Source: Clostridia bacterium (GTDB lineage Bacteria > Bacillota > Clostridia > Oscillospirales > Acutalibacteraceae). From it: 6,320 nucleotides of DNA. This document shows, piece by piece, positions 1 through 5,468 of this stretch. Position numbers and translations under genes: made by a program. The stretch's first letter is position 1. Each line of letters opens with the position of its first letter. The notes below the pieces were generated by a model. The model was given only the letters and a program-made list of their open reading frames with translations, was not told the DNA's origin and searched no databases. Location of the stretch: contig CAAFXQ010000137.1 of NCBI GenBank assembly GCA_900767015.1, positions 1 to 6,320 on the forward strand. The letters are read 5' to 3'.

Positions 1-1
1 C

Positions 2-107
2 CGTAGGGGCGACCCCGTGTGGTCGCCCGGGTCTGGCCGTCTTTTGCTGTTTGCCTGAGATGAAAGGTTTGCCATATTTTGGGCAGCCACATGGGGCTGC
101 CCCTACG
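2..107. repeat. Paired intergenic palindromes with inverted outer ends
   Basis: Two GC-rich hairpins lie in non-coding DNA. The first has arms GGGCGACC (7-14) and GGTCGCCC (21-28) around a 6-base loop. The second has arms GGGCAGCC (81-88) and GGCTGCCC (95-102), also with a 6-base loop. The outer end of the first, CGTAGGGGC (2-10), is the exact reverse complement of the outer end of the second, GCCCCTACG (99-107). The block is therefore one inverted-repeat unit, like a REP pair or a small non-autonomous element. GTAGGGGC-type palindromes are, from memory, common in intergenic DNA of several bacterial groups including gut Clostridia. The left edge may run off the window. No coding potential was seen. 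Confidence 0.6.
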
Positions 108-134
108 CCGCAACCCTGCGGACGAAAAATTCGT
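108..134. other. Two short hairpins at the start of the leader
   Basis: CCGCA (108-112) pairs with TGCGG (117-121) around a 4-base loop, and directly next to it ACGAA (122-126) pairs with TTCGT (130-134) around AAA. Both are seen directly but are short. They could be the trailing edge of the repeat block or of an upstream transcript's end; no T run follows that would make a terminator. Confidence 0.3.
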
Positions 135-135
135 A

Positions 136-225
136 CCTATTAAAAATATATTTCGTATTTTAAAAATCATTTTAAAATAAATAAGATGCCGTTTGCATCG
201 GGAAAGAGAGTTTTTCCTGCTGCGT
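136..225 (+). promoter_or_regulatory. AT-rich leader, probable rnf promoter region
   Basis: This stretch is far more AT-rich than the flanking DNA and is the only non-repeat sequence ahead of rnfC, so the operon promoter most likely lies here. Candidate -10 boxes are TATATT (147-152) and TAAAAT (173-178), but neither has a good -35 at 16-18 bp, so no promoter is assigned. ATTTTAAAA occurs twice, at 157-165 and 169-177, 12 bp apart, and each copy is nearly palindromic. A small hairpin follows (GATGC 185-189 with GCATC 195-199), then a weak one (GGAAA 201-205 with TTTCC 213-217). No known riboswitch core or Rex-type site was recognised. Confidence 0.35.
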
Positions 226-260
226 TCTGACATCTGACGTCTAAAATCTAACATCTGAAT
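226..260 (+). repeat. Five in-phase 7-bp tandem repeats (TCTGACA type)
   Basis: Five consecutive heptamers run without a gap: TCTGACA, TCTGACG, TCTAAAA, TCTAACA and TCTGAAT. Each begins TCT, and the consensus is TCTGACA. The array stops one base before the GGGGG of the rnfC ribosome binding site (262-266), so it probably lies in the 5' untranslated leader. A related five-unit array on the opposite strand lies at 6156-6190. Confidence 0.65.
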
Positions 261-273
261 TGGGGGTTAAAGA

Positions 274-1620
274 ATGAGCAAAATTGTTGACGGCGTTCTC
301 TCCGCAGTCGGGAAAAGCCGGGGCGGAGTCAACGTCTCTCATCACAAAAACACCGCCGAACTGCCGGTGGAGCGTATGCCGATTCCGAAAACCGTCGTGC
401 TTCCCATGCAGCAAAGCATCGGAGCACCCTGTCAGCCGCTTGTCAAGGTCGGCGACACGGTTGCGGTCGGTCAGAAAATCGGTGACACCGACAAGTTTAT
501 GTCTGCGCCGATTCACGCAACGGTTTCCGGTACGGTTACCGCAGTCGGCGACATCAAGCTTGCAAACGGTATGATTTCAAAGGCGGTTACCATTGAATCC
601 GACGGTGAAATGAGACCCTATGAGGGAATCAAGCCGCCCGTTGTCACGAATAAGCAGGAATTGATTCAGGCCGTCCGTGAATCGGGTCTTGTCGGTCTTG
701 GCGGAGCGGGCTTTCCGACGCATGTCAAGCTTAATTACCCGGAGGATAAGAACGTTGATACGCTGATTATCAACGCCGCCGAATGTGAGCCGTATATCAC
801 CGTTGACTACCGTGAATGTGTCGAAAACGGCGAAAACATTCTCGAGGGCGTCTATAAGCTTCAGGAGTTTTTCAAGTTCAAGCAGGTCATTATCGCCATC
901 GAGGACAACAAACCCAAGGCTTTTAAGGTGCTTAAGGAAATCGCCGACAAGGATAACATGGACGGCGACGTTGTCAAGCTGATGACGCTCAAGTCACGCT
1001 ATCCGCAGGGCGCCGAAAAAATGATGGTGCTTTCCGCAACAGGACGTAAGGTTCCGCCCGGAAAACTACCTGCCGATGTCGGCTGTGTCGTCATGAACGT
1101 CGCTTCGGTCGCTTTTGTCGGACGATATCTGAAAACCGGAAAGCCGCTTATCAGCCGTTCGATTACCGTTGACGGTACGGCAATCAAAAAGCCGAAGAAC
1201 CTGCGTGTGCCGATCGGTACGAATTTACAGGATATTATTGATTACTGCGGCGGCTTTATCAAAGAGCCGAGAAAGATCATCTTCGGCGGCCCGATGATGG
1301 GTGTTGCCATCTGCGACACTAACGCTCCTCTTTGTAAGCAGAACAACGCACTTCTTGCCTTTGCCGACAGCAACGACATCGTCAAAAAGGAAAGAGACTG
1401 TATCCGCTGCGGACGCTGTGTTGATGTTTGTCCGATGAGCCTGATGCCGACGCTGATTGAACGCTTTGCGAAAATCAAGGACGTTGACGACCTCAAGCAC
1501 AGCGGCGTCATGGTCTGCATGGAATGCGGCTCATGTGCCTATACCTGTCCGTCAGGCAGACCCCTTGTTCAGTACATGAGACTCGCCAAGCAGATTTTAA
1601 GAGAGGAGAGTGCAAAATAA
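274..1620 (+). CDS. rnfC: Rnf complex subunit C (NADH/FMN and 2x[4Fe-4S] subunit)
   Basis: RnfC is the cytoplasmic subunit of the Rnf ferredoxin:NAD+ oxidoreductase where NAD+/NADH meets bound FMN. The 448-residue protein has the full family layout. The N-terminal RnfC barrel-sandwich region (about 15-110) contains QSIGAPCQP and SAPIHATVSG. The Complex1_51K-like nucleotide/FMN domain (about 125-285) contains GLVGLGGAGFPTHVKL (138-153), INAAECEPYITVDYR (166-180) and YPQGAEKMMV. An SLBB-type segment follows (about 308-345, ending FGGPMMG). Two ferredoxin motifs close the protein: C376-C379-C382-C386-P and C415-C418-C421-C425-P. GGGGG at 262-266 sits 7 bases before the ATG. The stop TAATG shares one base with rnfD. 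It lacks the long C-terminal repeat tail of some proteobacterial RnfC proteins, as expected for Clostridia. Identification is secure. Confidence 0.97.
   Translation: MSKIVDGVLSAVGKSRGGVNVSHHKNTAELPVERMPIPKTVVLPMQQSIGAPCQPLVKVGDTVAVGQKIGDTDKFMSAPIHATVSGTVTAVGDIKLANGMISKAVTIESDGEMRPYEGIKPPVVTNKQELIQAVRESGLVGLGGAGFPTHVKLNYPEDKNVDTLIINAAECEPYITVDYRECVENGENILEGVYKLQEFFKFKQVIIAIEDNKPKAFKVLKEIADKDNMDGDVVKLMTLKSRYPQGAEKMMVLSATGRKVPPGKLPADVGCVVMNVASVAFVGRYLKTGKPLISRSITVDGTAIKKPKNLRVPIGTNLQDIIDYCGGFIKEPRKIIFGGPMMGVAICDTNAPLCKQNNALLAFADSNDIVKKERDCIRCGRCVDVCPMSLMPTLIERFAKIKDVDDLKHSGVMVCMECGSCAYTCPSGRPLVQYMRLAKQILREESAK
1604..1608 (+). promoter_or_regulatory. Ribosome binding site that sets the rnfD start
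   Basis: AGGAG lies inside the last codons of rnfC, 11 bases before ATG 1620. The reading frame is open further upstream to 1524, but that longer start would add 32 residues that do not resemble RnfD and are only rnfC read in another frame. The start at 1620, beginning MAKKLTVSASPH, is chosen. Confidence 0.7.
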
Positions 1621-2627
1621 TGGCAAAAAAACTTACGGTCAGTGCTTCTCCGCACGCTCATTCGAATGTGACAACGACGGGCATCATGCTTGACGTGATT
1701 ATCGCTTTAGCACCCGCTCTTGTCATGTCTGTCGTTTATTTCGGAGCAAGAGCGATTGTGCTTGCCGCCGTTACGGTCGGTACGGCTGTACTTGCCGAGT
1801 ATCTTTCAAGAAAAGTGATGAAGCGCTCAAATACCATAGGGGATCTCAGCGCAATCGTCACGGGTCTTATTCTCGCTTTGAATCTCCCGGCTACCTTGCC
1901 GCTGTGGATGGCGGCACTCGGCAGTGTGATTGCCATCGTTGTCGTCAAGCAGATGTTCGGCGGCATCGGTCAGAATTTCGTCAATCCCGCTATGATGGCA
2001 AGAATTATCCTGATGGTGTCGTTCCCGACCGCCATGGCAAAATGGGTTGTTCCGTTTTCGAACTGTTGGTCGCCCGATGCGACAACTGCCGCCACCCCGA
2101 TGGCTTCTCTTGCCGCAGTTGAGGGCGGAAACGTTGCGGCTGTCGAGGCGCTTCCGACCTTAAAGGAAATGCTTTTAGGGCTTCACGGCGGCTCGATGGG
2201 TGAGGTTTGCTCACTCGCTCTTATCGCCGGCGGACTGTATCTTCTTGTGCGTCATGTTATCTCACCGGCTATTCCGTTTTCGTTTATCGGTACGGTTGCC
2301 GTCGTCATGCTGATTGCCGGCAAGGGAAATCTTCAGTTTGTTGCCTATCAGCTTTTGGGCGGCGGTCTGATGCTCGGTGCGTTCTTCATGGCGACCGACT
2401 ACACGACTTCCCCGATCAATCTCAAGGGACGTATCATCTTCGGTATCGGCTGCGGTTTGATAACCTCGGTGATAAGGCTGTTCGGCTCGCTTCCCGAGGG
2501 CGTATCGTTCTCGATTATCCTGATGAACATTCTTGTTCCCCATATTGAACATCTGACAACCTCCCGTCCGTTCGGTGAGGTCAAGGAAAAGAAAGAGAAA
2601 AAGAGCAAAAAGGAGGCGGCGGTATGA
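1620..2627 (+). CDS. rnfD: Rnf complex subunit D (membrane flavoprotein)
   Basis: RnfD is an integral membrane subunit that carries covalent FMN on a threonine, attached by ApbE, and forms part of the ion-translocating core with RnfG. The 335-residue product has about nine hydrophobic segments. Its signature stretches are GGIGQNFVNPAMMAR (114-128), MATDYTTSPINLKGR (257-271) and GSLPEGVSFSIILMN (289-303). The flavin site is D153-A-T-T-A-A-T159-P, matching the ApbE target pattern Dxx(S/T)(G/A)AT, so Thr159 should carry FMN. The usual Gly is Ala here. The C-terminal tail (about 320-333) is rich in Lys and Glu, and its purine-rich coding DNA also supplies the rnfG ribosome binding site. The stop overlaps rnfG as ATGA. 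Typical length and secure identity; Na+ versus H+ cannot be decided from it. Confidence 0.96.
   Translation: MAKKLTVSASPHAHSNVTTTGIMLDVIIALAPALVMSVVYFGARAIVLAAVTVGTAVLAEYLSRKVMKRSNTIGDLSAIVTGLILALNLPATLPLWMAALGSVIAIVVVKQMFGGIGQNFVNPAMMARIILMVSFPTAMAKWVVPFSNCWSPDATTAATPMASLAAVEGGNVAAVEALPTLKEMLLGLHGGSMGEVCSLALIAGGLYLLVRHVISPAIPFSFIGTVAVVMLIAGKGNLQFVAYQLLGGGLMLGAFFMATDYTTSPINLKGRIIFGIGCGLITSVIRLFGSLPEGVSFSIILMNILVPHIEHLTTSRPFGEVKEKKEKKSKKEAAV
2610..2616 (+). promoter_or_regulatory. Strong ribosome binding site for rnfG inside rnfD
   Basis: AAGGAGG, a near-perfect match to the 16S rRNA tail, lies 7 bases before ATG 2624. It favours that start over the in-frame ATG at 2636 (Met5). Confidence 0.8.
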
Positions 2628-3202
2628 AAAAGAAAATGAATCTGAAGGATATCCTCGTTCCTGCCGTGATGCTTCTTGTTATCTGCCTTGTGACGACGGT
2701 TCTGCTTGCGCTGACGAACTCGGTTACCAAAACCAAGATTGCGCAGAACGCCGCCGATAAGGAAACGTCAAGCCGTGCTGAGGTTCTTCCCGAAGCAACG
2801 CAGTTTTCCGAGGTTACGACCGACGAGGAAAAGGGCGTAAGCTACTGCGAGGGTAAAAACGCAGACGGCGAAAGCGTCGGATATGTCTTTACCTCGAGCG
2901 CAAAGGGCTACGGCGGAGACGTCACCGTGATGACGGGTGTCGGTGCGGACGGAAAAATCACCGGTGTGACGATTCTTTCCCACGGCGAAACCCCGGGTCT
3001 CGGCGCCAATTCAACGAAACCTGAGTTTCGTAACAGATTTATCGGAAAAGGCGGCGAGCTTGTCGTCAACAAGACCTCAAACGACGGTCAGAACGTTCAG
3101 GCAATTACCGCCGCAACCATCACCTCAAAGGCTGTTGTTGCCGCTGTCAACGACGCTTTGAGTGTGTTCAGTGAAGTAACGGGAGGTGCAGAAAATGGCT
3201 GA
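2624..3202 (+). CDS. rnfG: Rnf complex subunit G (anchored FMN-binding subunit)
   Basis: RnfG is a single-span membrane subunit whose domain on the outer face carries covalently linked FMN and shuttles electrons with RnfD. The 192-residue protein starts with a positively charged stretch (MKKKMNLKD), then one membrane segment (about 10-31) acting as an uncleaved anchor, then the FMN-binding domain. Within it, GVTILSHGETPGLGA (114-128) is the family core, and the flavinylation motif near the C-terminus reads Q159-A-I-T-A-A-T165-I-T-S, so Thr165 is the predicted FMN attachment residue. The usual SGAT is TAAT, and the Asp often found three residues before the Ser/Thr is Gln. The gene overlaps rnfD by 4 bases (ATGA) and rnfE by 8 bases, indicating translational coupling. 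Length is normal and identity secure. Confidence 0.95.
   Translation: MKKKMNLKDILVPAVMLLVICLVTTVLLALTNSVTKTKIAQNAADKETSSRAEVLPEATQFSEVTTDEEKGVSYCEGKNADGESVGYVFTSSAKGYGGDVTVMTGVGADGKITGVTILSHGETPGLGANSTKPEFRNRFIGKGGELVVNKTSNDGQNVQAITAATITSKAVVAAVNDALSVFSEVTGGAENG
3181..3186 (+). promoter_or_regulatory. Ribosome binding site that sets the rnfE start
   Basis: GGGAGG lies 8 bases before ATG 3195. A GTG at 3186 is also in frame but overlaps the binding site itself, so it is unlikely. The chosen start gives MAEKKSLGKEF. Confidence 0.8.
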
Positions 3203-3902
3203 GAAAAAAAGCTTAGGAAAAGAATTTTCAAAGGGCATTCTTGCCGAAAACCCGGTTTTACGGCTTGTTCTCGGAACGTGCCCGACGCTTGCGACTTCGA
3301 CGTCGGTTCAGAGTGCTCTCGGAATGGGACTTGCCGCTTCGATTGTTCTGGTCTGCTCGAACATCGCAATTTCCGCACTTCGCAAGATTATCCCCGAAAA
3401 GGTCAGAATCCCGGCGTATATCGTTATCATCGCTTCGTTCGTTACCATCGTTCAGATGCTTGTCAAGGCGTTTGCGCCCGAGCTTGACGAACAGTTGGGT
3501 GTTTATCTGCCGCTGATCGTTGTTAACTGCATCATCTTAGGCCGTGCCGAAGCGTTTGCAAGTAAGAATCCTGTTTTAGCTTCTGCCGTTGACGGTCTCG
3601 GCATGGGCGTCGGCTTTACGACCGCACTCTTCCTGATGAGCTCCGTGCGTGAAATCCTCGGTGCCGGCTCGTTCCTCGGCATGAGCATTCCGTTCCTTTC
3701 TCAGAACCCCGTTCTGATTTTCATTCTTCCTCCGGGAGGCTTCTTCGTATTCGGTATTCTGATGGCGGTTGTCAATCGCTTTGCCGAAAAGAAAGGCAAG
3801 CCCAGAGCGGAACTTCGCGGCTGTGAAGCTTGTCCGATGGCACAGACCTGCAAGCTGAATTCCTGCGAAAAGACCGAAGAGAAAGCGGAGGTGAGCGCAT
3901 AA
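3195..3902 (+). CDS. rnfE: Rnf complex subunit E (membrane core, NqrD/RnfE family)
   Basis: RnfE pairs with RnfA as two inverted, homologous six-helix proteins that form the electron channel across the membrane; conserved cysteines from both hold an iron-sulfur site between them. The 235-residue product shows NPVLRLVLGTCPTLATS (19-35) with Cys29, and LPLIVVNCIILGRAEAF (105-121) with Cys112, both family hallmarks. Six hydrophobic helices run from about 38 to 195, and GMGVGFTTALFLMSSVREILG lies just before the last pair. After the final helix a hydrophilic tail (about 197-235) contains four cysteines, C210-x2-C213-x5-C219-x4-C224, beyond the core domain. The gene starts inside the end of rnfG and ends TAATG, sharing one base with rnfA. 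Confidence 0.96.
   Translation: MAEKKSLGKEFSKGILAENPVLRLVLGTCPTLATSTSVQSALGMGLAASIVLVCSNIAISALRKIIPEKVRIPAYIVIIASFVTIVQMLVKAFAPELDEQLGVYLPLIVVNCIILGRAEAFASKNPVLASAVDGLGMGVGFTTALFLMSSVREILGAGSFLGMSIPFLSQNPVLIFILPPGGFFVFGILMAVVNRFAEKKGKPRAELRGCEACPMAQTCKLNSCEKTEEKAEVSA
3887..3893 (+). promoter_or_regulatory. Ribosome binding site that sets the rnfA start
   Basis: GGAGGTG lies 8 bases before ATG 3902 and 14 before the next in-frame ATG (3908), so 3902 is preferred. The frame is open upstream to 3830, but that stretch is rnfE read out of frame. Confidence 0.75.
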
Positions 3903-4498
3903 TGGAAATGACAAAAGGACTCCTTTCAATTCTTCTTACGGCAATTTTAACTCAGAACTTTGTTCTTTCGAAGTTTCTCGGCATCTGCCCGTTCCTCGGC
4001 GTTTCGAAAAAGCTGAACACCGCCGCCGGAATGAGCGCCGCCGTTATCTTCGTTATGGCGCTTGCGACCGCCGTAACGTATCCGATCAATACACTTCTTG
4101 TGAAGTTCGACCTTGAATATCTTCAGACGATTGTCTTTATTCTTGTTATCGCCGCCCTGGTTCAGCTTGTTGAAATTATCCTCAAAAAGTACATTCCCTC
4201 GCTGTATCAGGCGCTCGGCATCTATCTTCCGCTGATTACGACGAACTGCGCAGTTCTCGGTGTTGTTATTCTCAACATCGACAACGGCTACGGCTTTGCA
4301 CAGTCGATGTTCAACTCCGTCGGTGCAGGTCTCGGCTTCATGCTCGCCATGGTCATGTTCGCCGGCGTAAGAGAAAGACTTGAATCCTGCGACATTCCGA
4401 AGTTTTTAAAGGGACTTCCGATCACGCTTGTCGCCGCTTCCCTTGTGTCCGTTTCCTTCCTTGGCTTTACGGGCATCGTGGAAAACATTTTCGGTTAA
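3902..4498 (+). CDS. rnfA: Rnf complex subunit A (membrane core, NqrE/RnfA family)
   Basis: RnfA is the partner of RnfE in the membrane core of the complex and supplies the other half of the cysteine ligands for the shared iron-sulfur site. The 198-residue product has six predicted helices. It carries the family motifs LTQNFVLSKFLGICPFLGVSKK (12-33, Cys29) and LGIYLPLITTNCAVLG (105-120, Cys116), followed by a glycine-rich stretch GAGLGFMLAMVMFAGVRERL (141-160) that mirrors the one in RnfE. Length is close to the usual 190-200 residues. It overlaps rnfE by one base (TAATG), and its stop codon is part of the rnfB ribosome binding site. Nothing unusual was seen, and identification is secure. Confidence 0.97.
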   Translation: MEMTKGLLSILLTAILTQNFVLSKFLGICPFLGVSKKLNTAAGMSAAVIFVMALATAVTYPINTLLVKFDLEYLQTIVFILVIAALVQLVEIILKKYIPSLYQALGIYLPLITTNCAVLGVVILNIDNGYGFAQSMFNSVGAGLGFMLAMVMFAGVRERLESCDIPKFLKGLPITLVAASLVSVSFLGFTGIVENIFG

Positions 4499-4505
4499 GG
4501 AGGGG
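4497..4505 (+). promoter_or_regulatory. rnfB ribosome binding site overlapping the rnfA stop
   Basis: AAGGAGGGG begins within the rnfA TAA codon (4496-4498) and ends 5 bases before ATG 4511. This layout makes ribosomes finishing rnfA available for rnfB. Confidence 0.8.
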
Positions 4506-4510
4506 CAAAA

Positions 4511-5323
4511 ATGAGCAGTATTATTATTCCTACCCTGATTGTTGCCGGTATCGGTCTTGTTCTCGGTCTCGGACTTGCAATCGCTTCGGTTGTTTTTGCC
4601 GTTCCCGTTGACGAAAAGGCAGTTAAAATCAGAGAGTGTCTCCCCGGTGCGAACTGCGGAGCCTGCGGCTTTTCGGGCTGTGACGGCTATGCCGCCGCTC
4701 TTTCCGAGGGCAAGACAGACGAATGTAACCGCTGTACACCCGGCGGAAACGACGTTGCCAAGGCGGTTGCCGCCATCATGGGCAAGGAGGCCGGTTCGGT
4801 TACGCCGATGGTTGCCGCCGTCATGTGTCAGGGCAACACCATCAACGTTGAAGAAAAGCTTGAATACAGCGGCGTTCACTCGTGCAAAATGGCGACCCAG
4901 CTTTTCGGCGGACCGAAGAACTGCGTTCACGGCTGTATCGGCTTCGGCGACTGTATCGAGGTTTGTCAGTACGACGCCATTTTCATCTGCGACGGCGTGG
5001 CGAGAATCAACCCCGACAACTGCCGTGCGTGCAAGATGTGCATCAAAACCTGTCCGAGACATCTTATTGAGCTGTTCCCGCTTGACACCACGAAAGCCGC
5101 CGTGCTTTGCAAAAACCACGACAAGGGTGCTCAGACGAGAAAACAGTGCAAGGCCGGCTGTATCGGCTGTATGAAATGTACAAAGGTTTGTCCCGAGGGT
5201 GCGGTCACGGTCGAAAACTTCTGCGCAAAGGTCGATTACGACAAGTGCATCGGCTGCGGAATGTGCCACGAGGCGTGCCCGGTCAAGTGCATTGACCTGT
5301 ACTCGATCAGGAAACATTTTTAA
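4511..5323 (+). CDS. rnfB: Rnf complex subunit B (ferredoxin-side iron-sulfur subunit)
   Basis: RnfB accepts electrons from reduced ferredoxin and passes them into the membrane core. The 270-residue protein has an N-terminal membrane anchor (about 4-30), then the RnfB-type Fe-S domain C49-x2-C52-x4-C57-x17-C75 within PGANCGACGFSGC. Four further cluster motifs follow: C138-x3-C142-x5-C148-x3-C152, C171-C174-C177-C181P, C217-C220-C223-C227P and C246-C249-C252-C256P. Read as ferredoxin-like pairs these give at least five [4Fe-4S] clusters. There are 29 cysteines in all; several leftovers (for example C106, C125, C200, C213) fall in stretches such as KDKG/HDKG-like segments that I recall as conserved in clostridial RnfB. 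It is larger than the roughly 190-residue proteobacterial form, as expected for Clostridia. It is the last gene of the operon; a terminator follows within 4 bases. Confidence 0.96.
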   Translation: MSSIIIPTLIVAGIGLVLGLGLAIASVVFAVPVDEKAVKIRECLPGANCGACGFSGCDGYAAALSEGKTDECNRCTPGGNDVAKAVAAIMGKEAGSVTPMVAAVMCQGNTINVEEKLEYSGVHSCKMATQLFGGPKNCVHGCIGFGDCIEVCQYDAIFICDGVARINPDNCRACKMCIKTCPRHLIELFPLDTTKAAVLCKNHDKGAQTRKQCKAGCIGCMKCTKVCPEGAVTVENFCAKVDYDKCIGCGMCHEACPVKCIDLYSIRKHF

Positions 5324-5326
5324 TTG

Positions 5327-5358
5327 TTACAGCTGCCGGAAGGCGGCTGTAATTTTTT
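5327..5358 (+). terminator. Rho-independent terminator of the rnf operon
   Basis: An 11-bp stem runs from TTACAGCTGCC (5327-5337) to GGCGGCTGTAA (5342-5352). It contains a single G-U pair, is closed by a GGAA (GNRA-type) tetraloop and is followed by six Ts (5353-5358). It begins 4 bases after the rnfB stop. This is a textbook strong terminator and separates the operon from the next gene. Confidence 0.92.
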
Positions 5359-5393
5359 ATCGGACAGAAGCGGTAAGGGGCAGTCCGGGTTCT

Positions 5394-5406
5394 CTACGCT
5401 TCGTAG
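5394..5406. promoter_or_regulatory. Small palindrome next to the -35 box
   Basis: CTACG (5394-5398) and CGTAG (5402-5406) form a perfect 5-bp inverted repeat around CTT, ending one base before the -35 box. It could be a protein-binding site or a scrap of the CGTAGG-ended palindromes seen elsewhere in the window. Function is unknown. Confidence 0.3.
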
Positions 5407-5407
5407 G

Positions 5408-5436
5408 TTGATTCCGGTCGTTTTGTCGGTTATAAT
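5408..5436 (+). promoter_or_regulatory. Sigma-A type promoter of the HTH-desulfoferrodoxin gene
   Basis: The -35 box TTGATT (5408-5413) and a perfect -10 box TATAAT (5431-5436) are 17 bp apart, the ideal spacing. Transcription should start near 5443, about 25 bases before the ATG. This gives the gene its own promoter beyond the rnf terminator. Confidence 0.8.
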
Positions 5437-5439
5437 CGA
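5426..5439. promoter_or_regulatory. Dyad over the -10 box, candidate autoregulatory operator
   Basis: TCGGTTATAATCGA is a 14-bp inverted repeat with six of seven pairs matching, centred on the -10 box. A repressor bound here would block the promoter. Many XRE-family regulators repress their own gene from such sites; that this one does so is inference. Confidence 0.4.
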
Positions 5440-5468
5440 AGAGCAAAAAACGAAAGGAGAACCAAATC

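Noticed and set aside
51..75. CTGAGATGAAAGG resembles part of a thiamine (TPP) riboswitch core
   Set aside because: The rest of the conserved TPP core and its pairing helices are absent, and the piece lies within the palindrome block.
185..217. The two small hairpins before rnfC as a transcription attenuator
   Set aside because: The stems are only 5 bp, the T run falls inside the second stem, and no alternative pairing was found.
4539..5174. A 211-codon + strand open frame within rnfB in another frame
   Set aside because: It is a shadow of rnfB, rich in Arg, Ser and Ala with low complexity, and has no family resemblance.
4406..5317. A 303-codon open frame on the - strand opposite rnfB and the end of rnfA
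   Set aside because: rnfB on the + strand has unmistakable cluster motifs throughout. The antisense frame has no recognisable domain and no convincing ribosome binding site; it is open because of the GC-rich third positions and Cys/Gly codons of rnfB.
4511..5323. The 29 cysteines of RnfB looked like an unusual extra cluster set
   Set aside because: The spacing and surrounding residues fit what I recall of the long clostridial form of RnfB, so this is treated as normal for the family.
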